Shown: piece after piece, positions 47,505-60,054 of the stretch | Layout: each line of letters begins with the position of its first letter | Numbering within the stretch: the first letter of the stretch is position 1 | Assembly: GCF_000760295.1 (NCBI RefSeq) | Contig: NZ_JNBA01000030.1 | Location: forward strand, 1 to 64,000 | Source: Prochlorococcus sp. MIT 0701 | Lineage (GTDB): Bacteria; Cyanobacteriota; Cyanobacteriia; PCC-6307; Cyanobiaceae | Direction: 5' to 3' | Length of the DNA: 64,000 nucleotides | Notes under the pieces: model-generated | What the model was told of the DNA's origin: nothing | What the model saw: only the letters and a program-made list of their open reading frames with translations | Databases searched by the model: none | Made by a program: the position numbers and the translations under genes

Positions 47505-48122
47505 ATGAAAAGCCAGGTTTTTTTTGGTTTGGCTCAACCACTGCTGGCCATTGCTAGTGGAAACCCCCGCAAGGTTGCCGAAATCGAGGCAATGCTGGGT
47601 CCACTGCCGATCAATGTGCAAAGACAACCCAGTGATCTAAATGTTGAGGAAACCGGTTCCACTTATCTAGACAATGCCCTCCTTAAAGCTCGTGCGGCAG
47701 CAGAACTTTTAGGGAGCTTGGTTATCGCTGACGACTCTGGTCTTGAAGTTGATGCTCTTGATGGAGCCCCAGGGCTTTTCTCGGCCCGCTATGCCCCAAA
47801 CAATCAAGAAAAGATCAAAAAAATCCTTGCTGCACTTGCTGACAACCCCTATCGGAGTGCACGCTTCTGCAGCGTGATGGTTTTATGCGATTCACAGGGT
47901 CATCTTCTCAAGGCAGCCGAGGGGACCTGCTGGGGGGAACTGCTGAAAACGCCTGCCTACCAAGGTGGTGAATTCGAATCACTTTTTTGGGTAAGAGAAG
48001 CCAACTGCACCTATGGAGAAATGAACCTCGAACAACTATCAAGACTTGGCAGCCGCGGAAAAGCCGCTCGGATTCTTGCTCCTTGCCTTCGACAACAAAT
48101 CGGACTTGAAACGATTAGCTAG
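47505..48122 (+). CDS. rdgB: Non-canonical purine NTP pyrophosphatase (RdgB/HAM1)
   Basis: Removes dITP/XTP from the nucleotide pool. Motifs: [38 protein letters not shown] and ARYAPNN. 205 residues. The start is uncertain: a TTG at 47529 gives [13 protein letters not shown], nearer to the family start. Its position between csoS1 and csoS1D is conserved in picocyanobacteria as I recall, with no known link to carboxysomes. Confidence 0.92.
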   Translation: MKSQVFFGLAQPLLAIASGNPRKVAEIEAMLGPLPINVQRQPSDLNVEETGSTYLDNALLKARAAAELLGSLVIADDSGLEVDALDGAPGLFSARYAPNNQEKIKKILAALADNPYRSARFCSVMVLCDSQGHLLKAAEGTCWGELLKTPAYQGGEFESLFWVREANCTYGEMNLEQLSRLGSRGKAARILAPCLRQQIGLETIS

Positions 48123-48970
48123 CGATTGATTTGATCGATGGCTCGCATTGCCGCAGCTGCAGCCTCTTCAACATCACCTTCTTTACCCGCCAAAGTGAGC
48201 CTGCCAAAGGCGCCAACGCCTTTCACGTCAACGATGGTGATATTGGATGACTTCTCAGCTTCATTGGCAGCAATCAACACATACCCGGCAGGTTCGGTTT
48301 CAAGAATGAACATGCTCATTCCGGCTTCAATCATCGAACCGCGTCGGTTTTGGCGATTAATCAAAACAGCGTGATCTGGTGTAATCGCACGGATCACCTC
48401 TGTCCAACTCACATCACAAGAGCTTCTCTGACTAACCCGACTGCCAATGGCATCCAAGACAACATCGCCGGAATGGAGAACCGTGCTCTGGTCACGGTGG
48501 TATAGGGCCAAAGAACCAAAAGCCCTTTCCACAACCATTTGACCGAGCCGAACATTGCTCGCTTTCAGGGCAATATCAGTCACTCGATGGACAGCCATGC
48601 CTGGTGAGACCTCCATCCACAGGCAAGCATCACCAGGAATCGGTAAAAAGCCTTGACTCACCGTGCCCATGTAGGCAGCTAGCTGAGGCTGAAGTGAATC
48701 GAGGAAAACATACGTGCGCAATTCAATTTGCTGCACATGACTATTTTGACGGCCAACCCTTGCTGTCTCCGAATCAGTCGTAATGACGCAGCTTGCCCCT
48801 GAGGCCTGAGGCAAAACCTCAGTTCCTGTCACCAGCGAGCTTCCACCTTGACGCCGCTCCCGAATTTCTAAGCCCGCAAATCGCTGCATGGCGGGGATAA
48901 TACCTTGTGATTGAACATATCTTTCAAACGCACTGCTCTTGCAAGCGGCCTTAGAGCCGATACCGTCCAA
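48119..48970 (-). CDS. csoS1D: CsoS1D, tandem-BMC (BMC-T) shell protein
   Basis: A pseudohexameric shell trimer with two BMC domains and a gated central pore thought to pass larger metabolites such as RuBP. The first domain reads [20 protein letters not shown], the second [20 protein letters not shown]. The N-terminal 70 residues are extra and probably flexible. 283 residues. It overlaps the rdgB end by 4 bases, convergently, and is divergent from the next unknown gene. Confidence 0.93.
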   Translation of the reverse strand: MDGIGSKAACKSSAFERYVQSQGIIPAMQRFAGLEIRERRQGGSSLVTGTEVLPQASGASCVITTDSETARVGRQNSHVQQIELRTYVFLDSLQPQLAAYMGTVSQGFLPIPGDACLWMEVSPGMAVHRVTDIALKASNVRLGQMVVERAFGSLALYHRDQSTVLHSGDVVLDAIGSRVSQRSSCDVSWTEVIRAITPDHAVLINRQNRRGSMIEAGMSMFILETEPAGYVLIAANEAEKSSNITIVDVKGVGAFGRLTLAGKEGDVEEAAAAAMRAIDQINR

Positions 48971-48978
48971 ATCAATGA

Positions 48979-49392
48979 TTGGGATGGACTATGGCCACCA
49001 TGCAAGAAAAAAAATCTGAATCTACAAACCTTCCAACAGACCTAAAAGCAGAGCAAGCACTGGGTTTAATTGGTTTGGGCCTGATGCAAAAAATGCGGGA
49101 AGGTGCAAATGATTGGACATGGTCTCAAGCTGAGACTGGCGGACAAACGGATCTTTTGGCGCTTCGACAACGCCTCGAGCTCACATCTTTGGCCATTCAA
49201 ACGGGTGCTCCACTTAGCACAGCTGAGGTGTCAAAACTTCTTGGTGCTAGACCCGGCTCAAAGGAAGTCACAAGAGGAGGGCTGATCGCAAGGCGAGTCA
49301 GCAGAAACGTTTGGAAGCTCAGCAGTTCCGACAAAACTCCAGAGCGCAATGTTGATGGATTCAGCGGCGATGGATTCCGTCGCCGCCTTTGA
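48979..49392 (+). CDS. Unknown protein divergent from csoS1D
   Basis: A 137-residue soluble protein. ATGs at 48991 ([10 protein letters not shown]) and 49000 are likelier starts than 48979. The middle ([20 protein letters not shown], then [20 protein letters not shown]) resembles a DNA- or protein-binding helix-turn-helix-like segment with a [14 protein letters not shown] end. I do not recognise a named family. Its shared promoter region with csoS1D and position between carboxysome and bicarbonate transporter genes suggest a role in carbon acquisition. Confidence 0.6.
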   Translation: MGWTMATMQEKKSESTNLPTDLKAEQALGLIGLGLMQKMREGANDWTWSQAETGGQTDLLALRQRLELTSLAIQTGAPLSTAEVSKLLGARPGSKEVTRGGLIARRVSRNVWKLSSSDKTPERNVDGFSGDGFRRRL

Positions 49393-49448
49393 ATCCCTAA
49401 AATATTAATCATCAAACTGATCAATCTCCCAAAAGAGATTGTCTTTAA

Positions 49449-49931
49449 TCATTCATCTTCCGACTCTTCTTTAGCCGACTGTTCAACATCTATGCAGACC
49501 GTGGTTGCCATCAATTGTTCTCTGGCCGCAATCACAGGAGCCACTTTGCCCTTGAGCTGATCAGCAGCTTCAGAAAGAGTCAGATCCTTCTTCTCACGTA
49601 TCTCGTCGACAGCGTCGCGGAAGATCTGCACCTGGTCACGATACTCACTGAATTCAGCCTGGCCAAGCTTCTCCTCAGCAACATCAAGGGTCTTTAAAGC
49701 CTTATCCAATGATTGGCCAGCCTTTTCAGCCTGGGCAATCGTGGATTCAGGAGTCAGCGCATTGACCAGCACTACAGCCTGATCAACTTGATTTCGAGCA
49801 GAGCAAACCAGCTCAGCATCCTCAGCTACTTTGATTTCATCATTGACAGCTTTCTGGCTAGATGACTCACAAGCAGCAAGTGTGAGAGATAAAGTCAGAA
49901 CAGCCGGCAAAAGGCGAACTGCAGCCATCAA
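49449..49931 (-). CDS. Unknown lipoprotein, helical
   Basis: A 160-residue protein with a signal peptide and lipobox (LTLSLTLAAC), so it is probably anchored on the periplasmic or thylakoid side. The mature part is helical and charged (KAGQSLDKALKTLDVAEEKL), ending with an acidic tail (EQSAKEESEDE). Two cysteines (VCSAR, TTVCIDV) could pair. No family recognised. It is convergent with the 137-aa gene. Confidence 0.6.
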   Translation of the reverse strand: MMAAVRLLPAVLTLSLTLAACESSSQKAVNDEIKVAEDAELVCSARNQVDQAVVLVNALTPESTIAQAEKAGQSLDKALKTLDVAEEKLGQAEFSEYRDQVQIFRDAVDEIREKKDLTLSEAADQLKGKVAPVIAAREQLMATTVCIDVEQSAKEESEDE

Positions 49932-50034
49932 TCCAAAAAATCGATTCTCTTAAATTTAGTCAGTTTTCGTCTGCACTTAAAAAAATCTAAGCGCAGACAC
50001 ATTGCATTGTGATAGAAAAACCTACGATCGAAAG

Positions 50035-50334
50035 TCAGCTCCTTCCCAACCAGGATGGAGCTCCGCCAAACCATTCGCCAAGGTCTTCATCCTCCGAGCA
50101 GTAGTCATCTGGTTCGGATGATCCAAGCTCAAGACCATCAAGCAACTGATCGATACCATCACGAGGTTGCAATTTCTGTTGCTCTCTCCTCGCTCTGTGC
50201 AACCAGGTTGCAACAGTTTGGTTTCGGTCAGCAAACTTATGAATATAGATTCGTTCACTTAAGCTAACAGGTTGATCGCTTGCGACTCGAGCAAGAATCT
50301 CTTGGAGGCGCAGGCGAGTATCTCTAGATAGCAT
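50035..50334 (-). CDS. Small acidic unknown protein in the carbon-uptake region
   Basis: A 99-residue protein: basic helical N-terminus (MLSRDTRLRLQEILARVASD), a middle that resembles a helix-turn-helix (VSLSERIYIHKFADRNQTVA), and an acidic, Trp-containing C-terminus (CSEDEDLGEWFGGAPSWLG). It may be a small regulator or adaptor. It lies between the lipoprotein gene and sbtB on the same strand. Confidence 0.6.
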   Translation of the reverse strand: MLSRDTRLRLQEILARVASDQPVSLSERIYIHKFADRNQTVATWLHRARREQQKLQPRDGIDQLLDGLELGSSEPDDYCSEDEDLGEWFGGAPSWLGRS

Positions 50335-50658
50335 CTACATAAAGACTCCTAATTACGTATTAGTAGAACTAGAAGTAAAGCCTTCGAACCAACCAGATTG
50401 CTTTCAAAACGGTACATGTATCTTAACACTCATCTTTCGACTAAATCTTGCTGCTAATTCTCTCAAATTACACAGCCAATGCCAGGTTAGATAAAAACAG
50501 GCGATGTCTAATCAAAAACTCTACTTGGCTTCCCATCTTCTTCAAACAAGTGCTTACCTTGATCGAAAAGATCAACTCTAAAGAGTGAATAAGACAAGGT
50601 TGGCTGTGTTTATATAACCAACACAATGCTAACTCTTTAAACTTCTGAAACCCTCTCA
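50335..50658. other. AT-rich interval downstream of sbtB
   Basis: About 320 bases without a supported gene. On the minus strand it has a small hairpin TTGATC-TTTTC-GATCAA (around 50559-50575). A 63-residue minus-strand frame has biased, unconvincing composition. It may hold the sbtAB terminator and the promoter of the 99-aa gene. Confidence 0.4.
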
Positions 50659-50940
50659 TCAGAGAGGCGCAGCCTCCGCAACGTAAGCTACACCACCATA
50701 ATAGTTAAGTATGGGATTTATCGATACACGCAACTTATCAAGAACTTCTATCTCGCAGAAGACAATCACATGAGCATTTGCACCAAGTCCACTAAAATCC
50801 ATGCCCTCTGTCACATACGTATCAGGCCCTCTACCAGTTACAGGCCTAATGACTGAATAGCCAGGTACCCCAGCTTTATCAAGAGCTTCAATGACTGAAT
50901 CAAGCTCTCTCTCACTTACGATCAAATCTAGGCGTTTCAT
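50659..50940 (-). CDS. sbtB: PII-like protein SbtB, short form
   Basis: A 93-residue PII-like trimer that binds adenine nucleotides (cAMP, AMP, ADP, ATP) and regulates SbtA. It shows MKRLDLIVSERELDSVIEAL, PGYSVIRPVTGRGPDTYVTE and INPILNYYGGVAYV. It ends AEAAPL and so lacks the Cys-containing C-terminal redox loop (CGPxGC type) of beta-cyanobacterial SbtB. It starts 4 bases after sbtA. Confidence 0.9.
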   Translation of the reverse strand: MKRLDLIVSERELDSVIEALDKAGVPGYSVIRPVTGRGPDTYVTEGMDFSGLGANAHVIVFCEIEVLDKLRVSINPILNYYGGVAYVAEAAPL

Positions 50941-50944
50941 GGAT

Positions 50945-51970
50945 TTAAGCTGCTGAAGGAATTAGCTTGTAAACCAAACCCATATATAGTGGGATGCCAA
51001 TCGTATGATTAAAGGGGAAAGTTAATCCCAAGGCGCTAGAAATGTAATATCTTGGATTGGCCTCTGGAACTGTCATTCGCATTGCCGTAGGTACGGCAAT
51101 ATACGAGGCACTAGAGCACAAAATGATAAACAAGAGTGCATTGCCATACCCTAAACCAAGGGCCCTAGCAACAAGGCCTCCGATTAAAGCGTTGAACATT
51201 GGCATCAGAATGGCAAAAAAGACAAGAAACGCTCCTGCTTTTTTGAGGTCTTTAAAACGCTGCGCCGCAACGATCCCCATGTCCAGCAAGAAGAAGCACA
51301 AGACTCCATAGAAAAACTTATAAACGAATGGTTCCATCTTCTCTACACCAGCAGGGCTATAGATAGAAGAAATGAAACCAATTACAAGGCTACCTGCAAT
51401 CAAATAGACATAGCCATTTAGCATCGATTCATGCAGAACTTTGCCCCAGTTCATTCCAGTTCCATCAGAGCCAGGACGTGCCTGACGGGAACCAAGGCGA
51501 ACTAGGACCAAACCAACGATGATTGCCGGTGATTCCATTAACGCCAGTGGGGCGACCATAAATCCGTCATAAGAAATATTTTGTGCCTGAAGAAAACTCT
51601 CAGCAGCGATAAAGGTCACTGCACTAATTGAGCCGTATGTCGCTGATATTGCTGCTGCATTAAAGACATCAAACCTCAATCGCAAAATACAGAAGCAAAT
51701 CAGCGGAATGATCGCCGCCATTAAAACAGAAACAGTAATGGTTGGGATGACTTGACCACCGAAACCATCTTTCGCCAAAGCCATGCCACCCCTAAAGCCA
51801 ACGGCCAACAACAGATAAAGCGAAAATAATTTCGGCAGCGGCGCAGGAATCTCAAGGTCAGCATTCAAGAAAACTGCAATCGCACCCAAGAAAAAAAATA
51901 AAACCTTAGGTGATAAAACATTTGCCAGTATGAGCCCTGCATCAAGTGCCGTTGCGGTTGCTGTGATCAT
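50945..51970 (-). CDS. sbtA: Sodium-dependent bicarbonate transporter SbtA
   Basis: A high-affinity Na+/HCO3- symporter in the plasma membrane, about ten helices over 341 residues. Landmarks are NADLEIPAPLPKLFSLYLLL, FRGGMALAKDGFGG and SSASYIAVPTAMRMTVPEAN. It forms a trimer with SbtB. Its clustering with the carboxysome and BicA gives one locus for carbon uptake and fixation. Confidence 0.95.
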   Translation of the reverse strand: MITATATALDAGLILANVLSPKVLFFFLGAIAVFLNADLEIPAPLPKLFSLYLLLAVGFRGGMALAKDGFGGQVIPTITVSVLMAAIIPLICFCILRLRFDVFNAAAISATYGSISAVTFIAAESFLQAQNISYDGFMVAPLALMESPAIIVGLVLVRLGSRQARPGSDGTGMNWGKVLHESMLNGYVYLIAGSLVIGFISSIYSPAGVEKMEPFVYKFFYGVLCFFLLDMGIVAAQRFKDLKKAGAFLVFFAILMPMFNALIGGLVARALGLGYGNALLFIILCSSASYIAVPTAMRMTVPEANPRYYISSALGLTFPFNHTIGIPLYMGLVYKLIPSAA

Positions 51971-52110
51971 ATAAAGAAGTTGCAGAAAGATCTGGTCTGT
52001 TTTAGATAATGACTGGGCAAGATGTCGTTGAAAGGAGCTTAGACAATTTTTTTACATCATTCAAAAGCTTAAGATTTCACAAGGTAGATTATATCATTAT
52101 TTTTATCAAA

Positions 52111-52150
52111 GATCCCAACCCCATGACGGTGGCCTCATGAGGCTGGGATC
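52111..52150 (-). terminator. Terminator-like hairpin downstream of bicA
   Basis: GATCCCA and TGGGATC close an imperfect hairpin over 40 bases, starting about 22 bases after the bicA stop. On the minus strand it is followed by TTTGATAAAAAT. It probably ends bicA and separates it from sbtA. Confidence 0.6.
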
Positions 52151-52172
52151 TCTAATAAGTTGTCACTTACTC

Positions 52173-53891
52173 TTATAAGTCAGCCAGGGCGGCTTCAAGA
52201 GCTTGAGTTCGGTTAGTCATCAACCCTTGCACATCAAACTTCTCAAGTCTCTTGCGGACCCTCTCGTTTGAAGCAACAACATAAGCTTTCCTTGAATGTT
52301 TCTTTGCCTCTTGAACCATCTGTTCAATGGCCAAAGTTGCAGTAATGCCAAGCCGAGGAACTTCAGTAATATCAAGGATCAAAACCTTGTAATTACGTAC
52401 CAGAGCCATTCGTTCTGTGATCCCCGAAGCAGCTCCAAAGCTCAATGGTCCACGCAGACGGAATAACATCACCTGCCCGCCACAGCGATCAAGCAATGCT
52501 TGTTCTGAAGGAGGTAAAGATGGCTCTTCAGCTTTAGCCGCAGCAGCTGATTTGTTATCAACATCACCATCCATCAAACGATTATCAGCATCCATTCCTT
52601 CCAATTGAGCTTGTGTTAATGAATCAATTGTCAATAGGTTTGCGACAAAAACACCAACCAAAACTGCTGAGATTAAATCCCAGAAGACTGTCATCAGCAA
52701 GACGCCATACATGACAACAGCTGTTTTGATCGAAAGTCGATGAGCTCTAAGCAAGAAGCTCCAATCAATGATGTCGAGACCTACCTTGACCAATATTCCT
52801 GCCAGCAAGGAAGTTGGAATTAAAGCTGCGAACTGACCTGCTCCATACAAAACAATCAAAAGCACAATGGAATGCACCATTCCAGACAGTGGCGTGCTTC
52901 CCCCAGATTTGACATTGATCACCGTCCGCATCGTTGCACCGGCGCCAGGCAGTCCGTTAAATAAGCCAGATATTGAGTTGCCAATTCCTTGACCAATCAA
53001 TTCTCTGTCTGAGTTATGACGAGTTTGAGAAATGTTGTCTGCAACCAGTGATGTCAAGAGTGAATCGATTGCTCCCAACACTGCAAGCACTAAGCCTGAT
53101 TTGATGATCAAAGGTAGAAATGCTGGGTCCCAGCTGGGCAAAGAAAAGCCCAGGCCACCTTCAGGAATCGTGCCAATACGCGGTAGCTCATCGATGCCTC
53201 GGGCTGCAAGGTTCGCGTCATTGAACAGCACAACCGAAAGGGGCGTAACGATCAACAAAGCCAACAACGGTGAAGGCACCCACTCGGTGAGACGCCTAGG
53301 TGCCAAAAAGACAATGGCCAAGGTCATCACAGCCACTGCTACCGCGCCCCAGTTGGGTTGAAAGTTTGCCGACAACTGAGTCAGGCAAGCAATCACACCG
53401 CCCTTGGTTGAGATGCCAAAAAGAGGTCCAATCTGAAGAATGAGGATGATCACCCCAATCCCAGACATAAAACCAGACACCACTGAATAGGGCACAAGCG
53501 TGATGTAACGACCCAGTCGCAAGACCCCAAACAAAATTTGGAATAGACCTCCAACAACAACTGCGGCCATCACCAGGGGCAAAAGCTCGCCTGGACCATC
53601 AACCGTTGGCAACGCTGTGGAAATACCAACAGCAGCAAGAGCGGCGACAACTCCTGCCACAGTGACGCTCATCGGTCCAGTCGGGCCGCTGACCTGAGAT
53701 GGAGTACCTCCAAACAGCGCTGCGAAGAAGCCAACAATCACCGCTCCGTAGAGACCGTAGATCGCGCCTCCATCGCCAAGGGCAGCATTGCCAAATGCGA
53801 GGGCTAAAGGCAGCGCCACCACCGCAGCGGTCAATCCGCCTAATAGATCTCCGCGAACATTGCGCAGATGAAATCCATGGATTAATGCCAA
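52173..53891 (-). CDS. bicA: BicA-type SulP bicarbonate transporter
   Basis: A low-affinity, high-flux Na+-dependent bicarbonate transporter of the SLC26/SulP family. An N-terminal part with about 14 membrane spans (LLGGLTAAVVALPLALAFG, TPSQVSGPTGPMSVTVAGVV) is followed by a C-terminal STAS domain (VMLFRLRGPLSFGAASGIT, VLILDITEVPRLGITATLAI). I chose TTG 53891 because GGAG lies eight bases upstream and it gives MALIHGFHLRNVRGDLLGG, where the family begins; the frame extends to 53969. SulP sulfate transporters look similar, but the context favours bicarbonate. Confidence 0.88.
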   Translation of the reverse strand: MALIHGFHLRNVRGDLLGGLTAAVVALPLALAFGNAALGDGGAIYGLYGAVIVGFFAALFGGTPSQVSGPTGPMSVTVAGVVAALAAVGISTALPTVDGPGELLPLVMAAVVVGGLFQILFGVLRLGRYITLVPYSVVSGFMSGIGVIILILQIGPLFGISTKGGVIACLTQLSANFQPNWGAVAVAVMTLAIVFLAPRRLTEWVPSPLLALLIVTPLSVVLFNDANLAARGIDELPRIGTIPEGGLGFSLPSWDPAFLPLIIKSGLVLAVLGAIDSLLTSLVADNISQTRHNSDRELIGQGIGNSISGLFNGLPGAGATMRTVINVKSGGSTPLSGMVHSIVLLIVLYGAGQFAALIPTSLLAGILVKVGLDIIDWSFLLRAHRLSIKTAVVMYGVLLMTVFWDLISAVLVGVFVANLLTIDSLTQAQLEGMDADNRLMDGDVDNKSAAAAKAEEPSLPPSEQALLDRCGGQVMLFRLRGPLSFGAASGITERMALVRNYKVLILDITEVPRLGITATLAIEQMVQEAKKHSRKAYVVASNERVRKRLEKFDVQGLMTNRTQALEAALADL

Positions 53892-54022
53892 AACGTAGTG
53901 CTCCTGCCCACTTGACTTGAACAAAACAATATCTGGCTGGGGGCCCCTCCTGTATGGCAAGAGAGGCAATGTGTCCGGCCTCTATAACAAAAAGCTTTTC
54001 TCGATCCCGAAGAGTTTATTAA

Positions 54023-55336
<1,314 letters not shown>

Positions 55337-55343
55337 AAAACCA

Positions 55344-56954
55344 ATGGAACTCACTCTCTGGACCTATGAAGGCCCTCCTCACGTAGGAGCCATGCGCATC
55401 GCTTCCTCGATGGAAGGAGTGCATTATGTGTTGCATGCCCCGCAAGGAGACACTTACGCGGATCTGCTGTTCACGATGATCGAGCGACGCGGACGCAGGC
55501 CCCCCGTGACCTACACCACCTTTCAAGCCAGGGATCTAGGAGGAGATACTGCTGAATTGGTCAAAGGTCATCTGCGTGAAGCCGTGGAGCGCTTTAACCC
55601 CGAAGCACTCTTAGTAGGTGAAAGCTGCACCGCTGAACTCATTCAAGACCAACCCGGCTCGCTTGCTTCAGGCATGGGTTTCAACATGCCTGTTGTGGGT
55701 ATAGAGCTGCCGGCCTACAGCAAGAAAGAAAATTGGGGAGCCTCAGAAACGTTCTATCAACTCGTGCGAGGCATCCTCAGCAAGCAGCCTTCTGAGGAAT
55801 CTGGCGTAAGTCATAGCCCTGCTGCATGGAAAAGCGAAGGACGCCGGCCCAGAGTGAATCTCTTGGGCCCAACCCTCCTCGGCTTCCGCTGTAGAGACGA
55901 CATTCTCGAATTGGAAAAACTGCTCAATCAACACGGCATTGATGTACATGTTGTTGCTCCACTTGAAGCAAGGCCAGCCGATCTAATGCGGCTGCCCAAT
56001 GCTGATCTGAATGTCTGTCTTTACCCTGAAATCGCAGAAGCAACTTGTCTCTGGCTTGAGCGCAATTACGGCATGCCGTTCTCCAAAACAGTGCCGATCG
56101 GAGTGGGTGCTACCAAAGACTTTTTAGAGGAACTCCATCAATTGTTAGAGATGCCTGCACCCAATCCAGGCGAAGGTGCAGAGCAATCGAAACTGCCCTG
56201 GTATTCACAGTCTGTGGATTCCAACTACCTCACCGGCAAGCGCGTGTTCATTTTCGGCGATGGCACCCATGCCATTGCCGCAGCAAGGATTGCTGATCAA
56301 GAGCTGGGTTTCAAAGTGGTGGGTCTTGGCACCTACAGCCGCGAAATGGCCAGACCGGTGCGAGCTGCAGCGAAGGAACTAGGACTTGAAGCACTCATCA
56401 GCGATGACTACCTTGCCGTGGAAGCTGCCATGGCAGAGGCAGCACCCGAACTTGTGCTTGGCACACAGATGGAGCGGCACAGTGCCAAACGACTGGGTAT
56501 TCCCTGTGCAGTCATCAGCACACCGATGCACGTGCAAGACGTCCCGGCCAGATACAGCCCACAAATGGGATGGGAAGGTGCAAACGTCATTTTCGATAGC
56601 TGGGTGCATCCATTGATGATGGGCCTTGAGGAGCATCTAATCGGTATGTTCCGCCATGACTTTGAATTTGTGGATGGTCATCAAAGCCACCTAGGACACC
56701 TAGGCGGACATCAGAGCCAAACGGAACAACAACAAAGCCAAGCAGCAACCAATCCATCAACGCAATCAAATGCAGATTCCTCATCTGAGGAATCACCTCT
56801 CTGGACCCCAGAGGGAGAAGCAGAGCTCGCAAAGATCCCCTTCTTTGTACGCGGAAAGGTTCGTCGCAATACGGAAAAATATGCGCGCCAGGCTGGTTGT
56901 AGACGTATCGATAGCGAAACCGTTTACGACGCAAAAGTCCACTTTCGGGCTTGA
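55344..56954 (+). CDS. chlB: Light-independent protochlorophyllide reductase subunit B
   Basis: Second subunit of the NB component (NifK-like), where protochlorophyllide is reduced in the dark. N-terminal [20 protein letters not shown], cluster region [15 protein letters not shown], and a C-terminal PCP_red domain from about residue 485 ([20 protein letters not shown]). A linker (residues about 450-480) is rich in His and Gln repeats ([16 protein letters not shown]). 536 residues. Confidence 0.96.
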   Translation: MELTLWTYEGPPHVGAMRIASSMEGVHYVLHAPQGDTYADLLFTMIERRGRRPPVTYTTFQARDLGGDTAELVKGHLREAVERFNPEALLVGESCTAELIQDQPGSLASGMGFNMPVVGIELPAYSKKENWGASETFYQLVRGILSKQPSEESGVSHSPAAWKSEGRRPRVNLLGPTLLGFRCRDDILELEKLLNQHGIDVHVVAPLEARPADLMRLPNADLNVCLYPEIAEATCLWLERNYGMPFSKTVPIGVGATKDFLEELHQLLEMPAPNPGEGAEQSKLPWYSQSVDSNYLTGKRVFIFGDGTHAIAAARIADQELGFKVVGLGTYSREMARPVRAAAKELGLEALISDDYLAVEAAMAEAAPELVLGTQMERHSAKRLGIPCAVISTPMHVQDVPARYSPQMGWEGANVIFDSWVHPLMMGLEEHLIGMFRHDFEFVDGHQSHLGHLGGHQSQTEQQQSQAATNPSTQSNADSSSEESPLWTPEGEAELAKIPFFVRGKVRRNTEKYARQAGCRRIDSETVYDAKVHFRA

Positions 56955-57002
56955 CTATCAGAAAAAATAGAGAAACCTCTAGTCATTACAAGGGGCAAAG
57001 GG

Positions 57003-57022
57003 GATGAGTGTTTACACTCATC
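57003..57022 (+). terminator. Hairpin between chlB and chlL
   Basis: GATGAGTG and CACTCATC form an exact eight-bp stem with a TTTA loop, followed by TTTCC. It stands in the 202-base chlB-chlL interval and may reduce read-through, giving chlL its own regulation. Confidence 0.5.
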
Positions 57023-57129
57023 TTTCCTCAAAGATCAAACCCTTTGTCTCGAAAAGCAAGCAAACCAAGCAACCAGTTGTATCGAATTTGTTAGGAACCA
57101 ACAGACATAGATCTATTCGCCTTGAATAA

Positions 57130-58047
<918 letters not shown>

Positions 58048-58076
58048 CCTCTAAAAGGAGCAAAGCCCTTAATCAT

Positions 58077-59120
<1,044 letters not shown>

Positions 59121-59161
59121 CTAAGCGCTGAGCTTCACTCTCGACGCAAGCAAAACAAAAC

Positions 59162-59560
59162 TCAGCGCCAGATGACCCTCAAGCGATTCGGGGCGATCCA
59201 ATGATCATGCTCGTCCATCAGGCGAATGCCACCGCCAAGGGTGAACAAGCGATCAAAACGTTGCTGAAGGGTTTTCAGCTGGGCAGATTCAAGATTCAAC
59301 ACGGCGACAAGTTCACCATGACGATCAAGACGTTCCTGGTAAGCGATTGAGAGCTTGACCAGGGTCACAACACAAAGGGAAACCAATCCCAGCTTCATGG
59401 TCAATGCCAACAGGCTGAAATTAATCTCTCTGCGCTGCTCTTGCAGCTGCAAAGTAGACGCCATAGTGACTGCATCCATCACCTGAGGATGAGTCTGCTT
59501 CCGCTGACGCCGAGCTGCGCTTTTCTGTTTTGACCTGGGTCTAGCCAGGGGAGAGCCCAA
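59162..59560 (-). CDS. Unknown protein with one membrane helix
   Basis: A 132-residue protein: basic N-terminus (RSKQKSAARRQRKQTHPQ), one transmembrane helix (LGLVSLCVVTLVKLSIA), then a coiled-coil-like segment (VLNLESAQLKTLQQRFDRLF) and a short tail. The topology resembles a membrane-anchored structural or division-type (FtsL-like) protein, but I cannot assign a family. The start could be an internal ATG (residue 28 or 33). Confidence 0.6.
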   Translation of the reverse strand: MGSPLARPRSKQKSAARRQRKQTHPQVMDAVTMASTLQLQEQRREINFSLLALTMKLGLVSLCVVTLVKLSIAYQERLDRHGELVAVLNLESAQLKTLQQRFDRLFTLGGGIRLMDEHDHWIAPNRLRVIWR

Positions 59561-59640
59561 GTTTATTCAACGGTTGCCCGCTTGTAGCGCAGCAAACCAA
59601 AACTGCCAAGGGGCTAGACCCAATCAGATCAGAACCTCAA

Positions 59641-59751
59641 TCAAGCCTCATGAAGGCTTACGCCAAGGCGAAGGGCTAGCACACCGCAATGAAAAACAAC
59701 CACGAGGCACAAACCGGCCAAGTCGACATTTGCAATATCAGTGATGCCCAT
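59641..59751 (-). CDS. 36-aa single-helix protein, possibly PsaM-like
   Basis: An ATG frame of 36 residues, starting MGITDIANVDLAGLCLVVV and ending VLALRLGVSLHEA. It has one hydrophobic helix followed by an Arg and a short amphipathic end, the plan of PsaM (photosystem I subunit XII, typically ending like VLAYRLSTELYK). The likeness is partial, so PsaM is a suggestion. It lies near por and among photosynthesis genes. Confidence 0.4.
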   Translation of the reverse strand: MGITDIANVDLAGLCLVVVFHCGVLALRLGVSLHEA

Positions 59752-60054
59752 GATGGAAGGGGAACGCTAGAAGCATTCATATTCTCCTAGCAAAACGGTA
59801 CCTAAGACCAGTCTTCGCAAAGGCCTGTCACACCTATCAATGACACTTCCTCCGTCGAATGCCATTGACAGATCAATCTCCCCACCAGCCACTGACTGGA
59901 AAGACGCCTCTCAAAGCCCCTTGAGAGCAAAGTCTCGAAGCGACTTCCTAAGGAGAAGAGGGTTCCTGAAGATCAACTGATTAATAACCCTTTCAGCAAA
60001 AAACATGGGCTCTTGAAACTCGATGCTTAGCGCTGAAACTTGCACGTGGAATAG
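59752..60054. other. Gene-free interval downstream of the TSUP gene
   Basis: About 300 bases. It contains an inverted repeat CTCTCAA (59908-59914) / TTGAGAG (59921-59927) with a six-base loop, which could end the TSUP gene transcript on the minus strand. Nothing else is supported. Confidence 0.4.

Noticed and set aside
50468-50659. 63-aa minus-strand ORF downstream of sbtB
   Set aside because: Composition is biased (Leu, Ser, Phe) and there is no start signal; it is probably non-coding AT-rich sequence.
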